From Pseudeuparius sepicola (Eukaryota > Arthropoda > Insecta > Coleoptera > Anthribidae): a stretch of 64,000 bases of DNA. The notes beneath the pieces are model-generated. The model searched no databases and was not told the origin of the DNA. It saw nothing but the letters and a program-made list of their open reading frames with translations. The stretch covers positions 71,096,692 to 71,160,691 of the forward strand of contig OY987299.1 of assembly GCA_963920635.1 (NCBI GenBank), read 5' to 3'. A program made the position numbers and the translations under genes. Below, one piece after another: positions 10,385 to 19,665 of the stretch. Each line of letters opens with the position of its first letter. Position 1 is the first letter of the stretch.

Positions 10385-11445
10385 TCCAATGGAAAAAATC
10401 TTAATGAGGCATATATAGAGTCTCGTATACCTAAGTAAGATTAAAACCTTACATACAAGACAAACTCGAAAGTAATGACGTAAACACGAGTAATATCTGA
10501 TTACAGTCATTGTGCACACTACGGCCTCCATAACCTCGTCCAATGAGTAAAATCTTAGTGAGGCATATATAGAGTCTCGTATAAGTAAGATTAAAATCTT
10601 ACATACAAGACAAACTCGAAAGTAATGACGTAAACACGAGTAATATCTGATTACAGTCATTGTGCACACTACGGCCTCCATAACCTCATCCAATGGGTAA
10701 AATCTTGGTGAGGCATTTATAGAGTTTCGTATAAGTAAGATTAAAACCTTACATACAAGACAAACTCGAAAGTAATGACGTAAACACGAGTAATATCTGA
10801 TTACAGTCATTGTGCACACTACTGCCTCCGTAACCTCATCCAATGAGTAAAATCTTAGTGAGGCATATATAGAGTCTCGTATAAGTAAGATTAAAACCTT
10901 ACATACAAGACAAACTCGAAAGTAATGACGTAAACACGAGTAATATCTGATTACAGTCATTGTGCACACCACTGCCTCTGTAACCTCGTCCAATGAGTAA
11001 AATCTTAGCGAGGCATATATGGAGTCTCGTAAAAGTAAGATTAAAACCTTACATACAAGACAAACTCGAAAGTAATGACGTAAACACGAGTAATATCTGA
11101 TTACAGTCATTGTGCACACCACTGCCTCTGTAACCTCGTCCAATGAGTAAAATCTTAGTGAGGCATATATAGAGTCTCGTATAAGTAAGATTAAAACCTT
11201 ACATTCAAGACAAACTCGAAAGTAGTGACGTAAACAAAAGTAATGACGTAAACACGAGTAATATCTGATTACAACATTATGCACACCACAGCCTCCATAA
11301 CCTCATCCAATGAGTAAAATCCTGGTAAGGCATATATAGAGTTTCGTATAAGTAAGGGTAATACCTTACATACAAGAAAAACTCGAAAGTAATGACGTGA
11401 ACATGAGTAATATCTGATTACAGTAATTATGCATATTCAAAACCA
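10385..11445. repeat. 150-bp tandem array, about seven units
   Basis: AGTAATGACGTAAACACGAG recurs at 10471, 10621, 10771, 10921 and 11071, an exact 150-base period. Two more diverged units follow, one with an 18-base internal duplication near 11222-11240. Because 150 is a multiple of three, a 308-residue repetitive reading frame stays open on the minus strand. That frame is most likely a by-product. The unit edge, CCAATG(A/G)GTAAAATC, resembles the end of the adjoining RT fragment, so the array may have arisen from it. Confidence 0.88.
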
Positions 11446-11484
11446 TAGTAGGCTAATGACTAACGTCCATTTCTATCCCCACAG

Positions 11485-11770
11485 GCGATAGTGGCTCAGA
11501 CGGCTCCGAACGAGCCGCAAGCGCATCTGATTCGGAGGAATCTCTCCCGCCAATACTCCCCGAAACAGAAGCGCCCCCACATCCACAATCCAGATGATTC
11601 TATTGAAGATATGCTTGGGTCCAACCCATTAAACAAAAATGTGGAAGGTCCATCTCTCGCCCCAGACCTGGCCTCCCGCTGGGAATCTGTCCTCGGGAAT
11701 TCACAAAGAGTCGACGAAAAAACTGATCGAGCAGTACAACGTAACCACAAAACTTACAAAACGATTTTTT
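11485..11770 (+). CDS. DIRS gag, exon 2 fragment
   Basis: In the frame that continues exon 1 it gives an acidic, serine-rich region (GSDGSERAASASDSEES), then proline-rich sequence. After a frame change near 11595 come DSIEDMLGSNPLNKN and LAPDLASRWESVLG. The last motif resembles the conserved gag segment of DIRS elements. Sequence resembling the start of RNase H follows within about 60 bases, so the rest of gag and the RT region expected here are missing. Confidence 0.55.
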
Positions 11771-12760
11771 ATGGTGGTCACTTAATCTCCCAAATAGTAA
11801 AATGACCCTGAAGGAAAGGCCTTAATCTTTCACCATATTCAAAGATGCTAGCGGCTCAGGCTGGGGGGCAATATGTCAAAACAAAATAGCAAAAGGGTTC
11901 TGGAACCCTACACCCTACAGAACTTAATTATCACATCCATTTTTTAGAACTTGTAGCAGCCTTCAGGGGATTACAATCCTTGTAAAAACTGCGAGAATTG
12001 TAGCATATTATTGGAAATAGATAATGGTTACTTTTAAGACCCCCAATCTTAAAAAGCGCTTTAATTGCAGCGCTTTCTACTTTCGTTTGCTGGCGCTAGC
12101 ATTTCATTAAACGGCTATTTTATGACAGCAAAGCTAGCGCCCGAAATATCGAGAAAAATAAATTAAGCTCAAACACAGCATCAAAAAAGTAAATCACGAA
12201 ATCGAAATTTTACAATGGCTTTTACCACACCGAAATAACATAAACAAAGTCAATAAAGGGAACTGACAGAACAAAGTAAGGTTAGAACAAACCCCTTATA
12301 GCAATCAGAGGCGCAAGCATCAAACCGCTTGCAAGCGATTGCAATCGCTTTGTCGTCTTAAACGCACCCAATGTCACCGCAGTCACCTATATAAACCGAA
12401 TGGGGGGTATAAAATTCCAAAATTGAACGAGATAACGCAACAAATGTGTGGTGCGAAAAGCGTAAAATCATGATTTTTGCATCATACATAAACACCAAAG
12501 AAAACATACTAGCAGACAAAGAATCTCGTCAGAAAAATATTGAAACGGAGTAATCTCTACATCCCACTGTTTTTAATAAAATCAAAACAATTTTGGCATT
12601 CCACAAATCGATCTGTTTGCTTCATATGCAAATAAAAAATGCGAAACCTTTATTTGTTGGCATCCCGACCCAGAGTTCAGGGGTGTTGATGCCTTCACAT
12701 TTACATGGTCTAAAATGTACTTTTACAATTTTCCGCCTTTTTCCTATCTAGAGTAATTAA
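11770..12760 (+). pseudogene. DIRS RNase H region, broken
   Basis: Pieces in several frames keep the family order: FKDASGSGWGAIC (the first catalytic Asp, near 11842), the KGFWN segment, HFLELVAAFRGLQSL-like residues, then after an insert TAVTYINRMGGIKFPKLNE (about 12375-12430), WCEKRKIMIFASYI, ENILADKESR and IDLFASYANKKCETF with HPDPEFRGVDAF. The enzyme would remove the RNA strand during copying. Stops, frameshifts and a roughly 320-base insert make it non-functional. Confidence 0.72.
12034..12355. mobile_element. Small insert with imperfect inverted ends
   Basis: It splits the RNase H region between a LLEIDN-like segment and NVTAVTYINRMG. The ends share TTTAAGAC and AAAGCG(C/A)TTT-like motifs in opposite orientation. 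It has no coding content. A MITE is likely; boundaries are approximate. Confidence 0.4.
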
Positions 12761-12904
12761 AAAATAAATAAATGAAAAAAAAACTGACAAGGCAGAAGGC
12801 ATTGTCGTATTCCCAATTTGGAAATCACATCCCCGATATCCAATAATAGAACAAAACCACACCCCATGTGGCAAAACTTTACCCTGGGAGCCGCAGTATT
12901 ATCC

Positions 12905-13675
12905 GCCAAGCATACCTAAAAAGGGGACTTTCCAGAGAATGCCATCGATGTATTACTATCATCCTTAGCTGACAGTACCTTAAAACAGTACAATGTAACT
13001 TATAAAAAATTGTGGCCATACTGTAAAAGTACCGATGTTTTTACAGCCACACCAAATAAAATAATCGATTTTCTAAGTAAGGAATTGGCCCAGGGTGGGA
13101 ACTACAATGGCCTCAATCAACACAAGTTTGCTCTAAATATTCTCCTGCAAACCACCGATCATCCAACGATAGCTAGATTCATGAAAGGAGTTTAGAATGA
13201 GGCCAGTGTTCCCAGATACAATGAAATCTGGGATCCCAGCCCAGTCTTAACATGCTTTGAAGCCCTCACACCAAGTGACTCCCTATATACAAGCTTATGG
13301 TTTTGCTAGCTCTCATCTCCAGCCACAAAGTTCAAATACTGACAAAATTAGATTAAACAATATCATTTATTTTGAAGATCGATTGGAAATATATATTACC
13401 GATATCATAAAAACCTCAAAACCTGGAAAATGCGACCCTAAAATAATAATGCCTTATTTTCATGAGAAACCAAATTCATGTTTAGCATAACTGTTAAAAT
13501 ATTACATAACCGTAACTAAAGACAGCAGACGTGGGCATGATCAGTTATTACTCACCATTAAAAAAAACCACATACCTAACCCAGCTACGGCACAAACCGT
13601 CTCAAAATGGATAAAAAAGGCCTTACAATAGCTGGTGTAGATACAACTATCTTTAAATCGCATAGTACAGGGTGG
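12905..13675 (+). pseudogene. DIRS tyrosine recombinase, 5' part
   Basis: It would cut and rejoin DNA through a tyrosine-DNA link to integrate the circular element. The open stretch (about 12940-13195) has the core-binding domain: STLKQYNVTYKKLWPYC, NKIIDFLSKEL and LLQTTDHPTIARFMKGV. The WDPSPVL segment follows (about 13230). Later residues are scattered over frames with stops. The part ends at SH..., two codons into the HxxR catalytic motif, where mariner B is inserted. Confidence 0.78.
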
Positions 13676-13677
13676 CC

Positions 13678-16043
13678 CATCCAAGCGGAAAAAGTGTGCT
13701 ACGTGGAGACACGTTAACATAAAATCGTCATTCAAAAAATGAGATTGTAGTAAAAATTAAGGGGAATTCGAGGGTGTACCCTAATTTTGTATACGGGGGT
13801 CGGTAAAAAAGTTATCGCGAAAAAACATTTTTTGCAAAATAAAAAAATATATTATTTTACCTACACATCCATTAGAGAACCTTTAAGTAGTATTCCCGAA
13901 TATTCAGTTTTTTAATATAACTTCCGGTTATAGCGGGAATGAAAGTGGTTTTCTCTATTTTACAACTTACACATTTCTCTTAACCATCGCAGGATTCCTT
14001 TTTTCATTCTGAATCCAACGATATATAATTTGACCTATTTATCTCCAACCGTTTCCGAGATATTTATCAGAGAAGCTCCATCAAACTAGATACATGGTCT
14101 CATGGTCGGTGTCTGATGTTCGATCTGAGTAGGCCAAACAATAAAACCAAATTTATGACAAATCAAGTCAGCCATGATAATAAAACTGACAATCGAGTAG
14201 GCTGTCAATTCAATATTTCTATTTATTTGTCAGATTAGTCTAAAATTTTGTTGCTGAAGCTGTTAGTAGTTGCAGTTTAAAAAATGTTTTTGAAAGAAGT
14301 GCTGTGATATTTTAGAGATCTTCATCAAAAATGATAAAAGATACGTAGAAACTTTGAGGGAGTATTCTCGTAAATATCCAAATAGAAATGTTCCGAGTGC
14401 TTCATTTATATGTAAGCTGTCTCGAAGATTCAGATCGACAGGAAGTGTGATTAGCAAGAGAAAAAAAAGGTTTAGAATTAGTGAGGACGAGAGAGAATGA
14501 ATTTTAAATTATTTCAGAAGAAATAACGAAAAATCTCAGAGAGATGCAGCGAGATACTTACAAATTCGCCGGTCTACAATACAAAGGGTAATGAAATTAA
14601 GCAAATTTAAAGCCTTCAAAATATTACCTGTTCAAAGGCTATTCCCTGGAGATGCTGCAAGAAGACTGGAATATTGTCAAATAATGTTAAACTTTTATTT
14701 TGCAAGAGGTGGAGCTGGATTTTTTAAACAAATTATTTGGTCCGATGAAGCTACATTTACAACGGCGGGAATATACAACCGGAAAAACAGTATATTTTGG
14801 TCTGTTGACAATCCACGGGCATTTCGTGAAGTTGTGAAATCCGGAAGAAATTCCGTGGGTGTTTGGTGCGGAATTGTGGGAAATTTTATAATGGGCCCTC
14901 TATTTTATTCAGGAAGTATGACAGGTAGGAAATACCTACATTTAATCCAGAACGAATTGGAACAATACTTTGACCAGTTGCCATTAATTTTTCTTAACCA
15001 ACTCCAAGAAAGACAATTAATATGGCAGCAAGATGGCGCTTCCTTCCATAACTGTGGGCCCATAACGGAATTTTTGAACAATTCGTTTGAAAATTGGATT
15101 GGTAAACATGGAACGATAAGGTAGTAGGCCACGTAGTCCAGATTTAACCCCTTGGATTTTTTCTTGTGGGGGCATTTAAAAAATAAAGTTTATAAGAACG
15201 GCCCCGAAAATGTTGAGGAGATTAAAAGACGAGTAAAATTAGAATTTGATAGTTTAAACAATCGTCCCTTAATCTTTGAAAATGTCCGAAAAAATTTCTT
15301 AAAAAGGCTTAGGTTATGTGTAAATAATAATGGAAACCATTTTGAACATTTAATGTAAATGAACTTCTAACTAATTTTTAATAACTAATCATATTGTTGT
15401 TGTTATAATAAATATGACAGTAGTAAAAATAATAAATGTTTCATAATTTCCACGAGATTTTTAATTAAGTTGAATGCAGTTGAATGGCTATAGCCACTTT
15501 AACATTCAGCCTACTCGCTTGTCAGTTTTATTATCATGGCTGACTTGATTTGTCATACATTTGGTTTTATTGTTTGGCCTACTCAGATCGAACATCAGAC
15601 ACCGACCATGAGACCATGTATCTAGTTTGATGGAGCTTCTCTGATAAATATCTCGGAAACGGTTGGAGATAAATAGGTCAAATTATATATCGTTGGATTC
15701 AGAATTAAAAAAGGAATCCTGCGATGGTTAAGAGAAATGTGTAAGTTGTAAAATAGAGAAAACCACTTTCATTCCCGCTATAATCGGAAGTTATATTAAA
15801 AAACTGAATATTCGGGAATACTACTTAAAGGTTCTCTAATGGATGTGTAATTAAAAAAATATATTTTTTTATTTTGCAAAAAATGTTTTTTCGCGATAAC
15901 TTTTTTACCGACCCCCGTATACAAAATTAGGGTACACCCTCGAATTGCCCTTAATTTTTACTACAATCTCATTTTTTGAATGACGATTTTATGTTAACCT
16001 GTCTCCACGTAGCACACTTTTTCCGCTTGGATGGGCCCCTCTT
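13678..16043 (+). mobile_element. Mariner B (DD41D type) inside the DIRS recombinase
   Basis: The left end is TA|CAGGGTGGCCCATCC. The right end is a mutated inverted copy before TA (16044-16045), and TA also flanks the left (13676-13677). Inverted repeats are about 540 bases each (13678-14215 and 15500-16043). A near full-length transposase lies between them. Removing the element and one TA restores the codons of the HxxR motif, which proves the nesting order. Confidence 0.9.
14290..15358 (+). pseudogene. Mariner DD41D transposase, near full length
   Basis: The N-terminal part (about 14330-14480) has ETLREYSRKYPNRN and KLSRRFRSTGSV, a helix-turn-helix region. A stop follows after SEDERE, then QRDAARYLQIRRSTIQRVMK, a second HTH-like segment. 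The catalytic core (14591-15124) has WSDEATFT (first Asp) and WQQDGASFH (second Asp), then WIGKHG. Indels at 15120-15150 break the third motif, seen as SPDLTP and LDFFLWGHLKNKVY in two frames. The C-terminus (15152-15358) ends normally with NNNGNHFEHLM. About three lesions make it inactive. Confidence 0.85.
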
Positions 16044-16045
16044 TA

Positions 16046-16225
16046 CCCGCCATGCTTCCACCTCGGCAGCTTTCAAAAGAGACCTAACTATTGAAAATAT
16101 TAAACGTACAGTGGAATGGACTGAAATAGAAAATAAAATTCTATAATAGACCCATAATTACAAACCCACAGTTCGCAAACATTTTAATAAATAACTTAGA
16201 AAATACCGAGTGGCGCAATACTTAA
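16046..16225 (+). pseudogene. DIRS tyrosine recombinase, 3' part
   Basis: It resumes at the Arg of HxxR with RHASTSAAFKRDLTIENI and VEWTE, then after a 1-base shift KFYNRPIITNPQFAN. The catalytic Tyr codon is at 16142-16144 and the frame ends at 16223-16225. The recombinase lesions are therefore few apart from the mariner. Confidence 0.78.
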
Positions 16226-16540
16226 AATTACAACCACAGAAATAACAGTATTATACCTATATACTACTTTATTAAAAATATACAATATACATTACCAAAT
16301 ATTTAGTTACGTAAGAATTTATAAAATACGGTCTACAAATAGTGTTAAATTATCTTGTGAATTTCGTTCCAGTGATTCACATGTAGATCACATACATGGT
16401 GTTCTACATTGTATTGGGTAAGCTGTGTTTATATAATAAACAATTTCGTTGCGAATACGTGACGAGTTTCATTTCGCAAGTCACGCACACAAGGTCGAAG
16501 CCAAAAAAACACCTCAGATCGCACCAAATCTTTCAACATC

Positions 16541-16656
16541 TACAGTGTGATCTCGAGGACGGGGCCATCGACGTATAATTATAGGTTAAACGACTTACCT
16601 GTAAGGAAGTTCAATCCTCAATTATACGAGATGGCCCCGTCCGAAGAGATCACACC
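16541..16656 (+). repeat. DIRS internal complementary region
   Basis: Bases 16541-16580 are the reverse complement of the element's left end (9200-9239). Bases 16620-16656 are the reverse complement of the right end (about 16809-16845). The 39 bases between them reappear inverted just outside the right repeat (16846-16884). This is the template that joins the two ends into a circle during DIRS replication. Confidence 0.85.
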
Positions 16657-16699
16657 CACCCTCCACTATTCATCCCCAAAATACTGCGATCTGAGGGGC

Positions 16700-16884
16700 A
16701 ACATAATGAATATCAGGCGAGCGCGGGCGGATGTCGATACGGCGGGTTACCAAACACTTTTTTCTATAAACATATACGCGACAAAAAGAGCACAGAAACA
16801 TAAACTACAGTGTGATCTCTTCGGACGGAGCCATCTCGTATAATTGAGGATTGAACTTCCTTACAGGTAAGTCGTTTAACCTCT
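16700..16884 (+). repeat. DIRS right inverted terminal repeat with extension
   Basis: 16700-16845 mirrors the left terminal repeat. 16846-16884 is the extension matching the central part of the internal complementary region and is followed by TAATTAT. Having the extension on the right only is the known asymmetry of DIRS ends. Confidence 0.83.
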
Positions 16885-17925
16885 AATTATCTTGACTTAA
16901 CTTGACTTATAAATTTACTCTACAATATTCACGAGATAAAAGGGAACATTAACAAATTACAGAACGATTGGCGACTTCCCGTTCGATCTCGAAACAAAAG
17001 ACACGAATAAATAAACAGCCTTGACGGCTGGATAAATAAAAAAGAACCGTGGTAGAGTCCACGTCAATCTCGGGAAACGTTTCGATAAGTCTGTGCTAAT
17101 ACATTCGCAAAACACCAGGACGGAAAGAGCCAATTTGAAGAATATTGACTTTGCTACTAACCTACTTATGTAATTCATATATACAGGGTGTCCCAGAATA
17201 TGTGGGCAATCTCTCGGATTTATACAGGGGACGTTAAAATAACAATGGGTACACTTAGTCGGTAGATAGGACAAAATAACAACACTGGTGTTTTTCACAA
17301 AGCCGACGTTTCGATTTATGTCTAAATCATCTTCAGGGCTACAAGAAGATTAAGAAGATAATATCACAAACAATTTGAAAAATTAAAAATATTAAAACTT
17401 AAATAAGCTATGAGAAGGGGAACAACCTTACCTAGTGAGGAAACCATGTGGAAGTCAAACAAAAAATCTTGTTTACAGATGTGTACCTCTTACGTAGAAT
17501 TAAATAAAAATACAATTATAAGATTAAAATATGGAGACAACAACATTGGCTAAAATCAAGGAACTAAGTAGGTAGGTATATAAACTATAAAAACCATCCA
17601 ACACCCCGCACTATCTGCAGAGGTTAAAAACACATTATTTTTTAAGTACAGAAGAAATTTCGGATATACTAAGTGTACCCATTGCGAATCAAACCAGGAC
17701 ACGAAACTATTTCTATATACTGTTAAAATAACATGACAAGGAGGCCCCTGAAAATCGATTTTTTTTAAATACATTGTGTAATTTAATTATTTTTTAATGA
17801 GATGGACAATAGATAAGACTCCTTAAAATGGGCGCATGAAAACAATTTCGGCTTATTTGGTTGCCAGGGATGGACTAGCTGTAGCACAGTAATTTCGTTT
17901 TCACACCCTTTTCGATAAAGGCATA
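16885..17925. other. Repeat debris with short inverted repeat
   Basis: A TATACAGGGTGTCCC element end lies near 17191. AATGGGTACACTTAGT (about 17246-17261) reappears inverted at about 17667-17682. GTTAAAATAAC occurs just outside both. The hammerhead-like motif at 17301-17340 lies between them, hinting at a Penelope-like or retrozyme-like fragment. I see no protein-coding sequence. Confidence 0.4.
17301..17340 (-). ncRNA. Hammerhead-like core with 4-base palindromic stem III
   Basis: On the minus strand: AGCC, CTGAAGA, T, GATTTA, GACA, TAAATC, GAAAC, GTC, GGCT. CTGANGA and GAAA are the core strands. GATTTA/TAAATC is a perfect 6-bp stem II. AGCC/GGCT is a perfect 4-bp stem I. GTC is a valid cleavage triplet. 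ACGT as stem III is self-complementary, so only a dimer could fold fully. One extra T after CTGAAGA departs from the consensus. Confidence 0.42.
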
Positions 17926-18115
17926 TGGAGTTAGTTGGTGCTGAATAATAAGCACGAACTCCACTTAAAATAATAACTTTGTTGTCGATTTGACAAATTT
18001 TATTAAACTGATTTTACAACTGTTTACATAGTTACTAAAATATTTTGTTATTTTTGTAACCGGCCAAATCTTCATTGTTGTGGCGAGGATCGCCACACCA
18101 GCGAGGGTCGCCACA
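17926..18115 (-). repeat. Gypsy 1 3' LTR
   Basis: 190 bases, TG...CA on the minus strand (TGTGGCGACC...ACTCCA). It contains a short internal duplication of GGTGTGGCGA-like sequence at its 5' edge. Confidence 0.88.
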
Positions 18116-18128
18116 CCATCCCCCTGCG
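18116..18128 (-). promoter_or_regulatory. Gypsy 1 polypurine tract
   Basis: The minus strand reads GCAGGGGGATGG directly before the 3' LTR, the plus-strand priming site of reverse transcription. Confidence 0.75.
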
Positions 18129-18132
18129 GATG

Positions 18133-18417
18133 CTACGCCTTGTAGAACTCAGTGAAACGAACACGTCGGCCTGAACGTGTGACGACTGTAGGGCGAGAGT
18201 TGTTCGTTAGAGGACATGGAGATAAAGACTTGGTGCTGCCATCTGGATGTGCAGGGTAAAGTGGAGATGGAGTCGACAATGATTGGTTCTTGTTCTTGGA
18301 CGGAGGAGACTTATTCTGGTCGGCTAGGTAGTAAGCGGGCTTAAGCCGGTCCAACGACACTGTTGATCGCTTGCCCTGGACCATGATGTCGAAGGTCTTG
18401 TCAGCTCGGGACAGCAC
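18133..18417 (-). CDS. Gypsy 1 pol C-terminal tail
   Basis: 94 residues: KTFDIMVQGKRSTVSLDRLKPAY, then a low-complexity Ser/Pro/Lys tail. The KxSTVSLDRLKPA motif is the usual post-integrase C-terminal segment of this clade and may guide target choice. It is offset from the preceding integrase frame by a shift near 18420-18450. Termination just before the polypurine tract fits the true end of pol. Confidence 0.75.
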   Translation of the reverse strand: MLSRADKTFDIMVQGKRSTVSLDRLKPAYYLADQNKSPPSKNKNQSLSTPSPLYPAHPDGSTKSLSPCPLTNNSRPTVVTRSGRRVRFTEFYKA

Positions 18418-18924
18418 TAGGTAGGGTCCAGTATAGGAGGGCGTCGGTGCGTAGCATGACGTGGGTGCAGGTAGATGAAGACACCGGGTGAAGCATGTCT
18501 TGATGCTGGGACGGGACGGAGTCTAGACATAAGACCCCTCAGGTGTTCCACGAAGTCTGAAGGCTCTAGGGAAGAGGGCGACGGGGAGAGAAACTCGCCA
18601 GGAACGCGCAGTGGTTCATCATAAACCAGCTCGGCGACAGATGATCTGATATCCTCCTTCCAAGCAGAGCGCAGGCCGAGAAGAACCAAGGGCAGCGAGT
18701 CTGTCCAGGTCGGGTCTTCGTGGCACATGATGGCGGCCTTCAAACTGCGATGCCAACGCTCCACCATACCATTGCTTTGGGGGTGATAACTCGTCGTTCT
18801 AGATAAAGAAATACCACACAAATTAGCAAGTGATTTGAAAAGTTGAGACTCAAACTGTCGTCCTCTGTCAGAAGTGATGGGAAGTGGTCAACCGAAGCGG
18901 GAAATCCAGGTAGCCAGAAGAGCC
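18417..18924 (-). pseudogene. Gypsy 1 integrase, C-terminal half
   Basis: The open frame (18417-18821) carries TTSYHPQSNGMVERWHRSLK, the last catalytic motif with the Glu of D,D-35-E. WTDSLPLVLLGLRSAWK follows. Upstream (18821-18924) the TSDRG segment with the middle Asp is still readable, but an in-frame TGA replaces a residue after ISRFG and another stop lies at the junction. The domain would join element DNA to the genome; these stops break it. Confidence 0.8.
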
Positions 18925-19665
18925 TAAGCGACGGTTTTGGCAGAGATATCTTGCAAAGGTGCGGCTTCTGGCCAGCGAGTATAACGATCCACGGCTGTCA
19001 AGCAGTAGCGAAAACCGTTTGAAGAAGGAAGTGGGCCTATCAAGTCAATGTGCACATGGGCGAAACGGATCGGAGGAACAGCATAGTCACCTAGTGGCGT
19101 AGAAACATGACGGGATACCTTGCTGCGCTGGCTCTGGATGCAGGAACGAGCCCAATCGCGACAGTTCTTATTCAGGGACGGCCAGATGAAGCGCTGAGAT
19201 ACAAGGCGGCGAGATGCGTTGGTACCTGGATAACTTAGTTGATGCAGGCTATCGAAAGCTTGACGCCGGAAGGAAGGTGTAAGGTATGGACGAGGTCGGG
19301 TACCGCTAACGTCCCAGAAGATTGATGAGTCACCACCAGGGATGGGAAACTTCTCGAGCCGGAGAGAGGAGCCGTGATCCAAGAGATCGTGAAGTTCCTC
19401 GTCCTCCTCCTGATAGCGGGAGAGTGCAGAGAAGTCCAGAGGAGCGGTGACAACGTCTATTCGTGACAGGGCATCAGCGACCACGTTGTCTTTTCCGGAG
19501 ATATGTCGGATGTCGGTAGTAAACTGCGAAATAAAATCTAAATGATTAAACTGGCGAGGAGAAAACTTTTCTTTCTTCGGTATGGAGGCGAATATCAATG
19601 GTTTGTGATCCGTGAAGATGGTAAAGTTGCGTGCCTCCAACATTGGTAGAAAATGGCTTCGTAGA
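18924..19665 (-). pseudogene. Gypsy 1 RNase H end and integrase N-terminal half
   Basis: From the left frame: FTIFTDHKPL and ISGKDNVVADALSR (RNase H/connection), then the integrase zinc-binding region LHQLSYPGTNASRR...CRDWARSC. The last metal-binding Cys of the HHCC set is Ser (CIQSQRSK where CxxC is expected). The core begins VHIDLIGPLP (first catalytic Asp) with YTRWPEA. The frame is shifted from the upstream pol frame near 19655-19665. Confidence 0.82.

Larger units (their letters stand above)
9482..11484 (+). other. Candidate spliceosomal intron within DIRS gag
   Basis: The donor is GTAAGT. The acceptor is CTATCCCCACAG with a CTAAC branch-site-like motif about 20-25 bases upstream. The exon frames join perfectly. 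The 2,003-base interval holds an RT fragment and the 150-bp array, so it has either grown by insertion or is a normal intron enlarged by rearrangement. Confidence 0.55.
9200..16884 (+). mobile_element. DIRS-type tyrosine recombinase retrotransposon
   Basis: This element copies through RNA and inserts a circular DNA using a tyrosine recombinase rather than an integrase. The ends show the DIRS plan: a left inverted terminal repeat (9200-9355), a right one (about 16700-16845) with a 39-base extension, and an internal complementary region (16541-16656) that matches both outer ends. Gag, RT, RNase H and recombinase pieces lie on the + strand but are broken. A 150-bp tandem array, a small insert at about 12034-12355 and a mariner at 13678-16043 interrupt it. 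There is no target duplication, as expected of the class. Confidence 0.88.

Noticed and set aside
10358..11284. 308-residue minus-strand frame made of repeated 50-residue units
   Set aside because: It is the translation of an exact 150-bp tandem array, open because 150 divides by three. There are no domain features, and it is Cys/Leu-rich by composition.
10385..11445. CRISPR-like periodic repeat
   Set aside because: The whole 150-bp unit repeats with no unique spacers, and the context is a eukaryotic retroelement.
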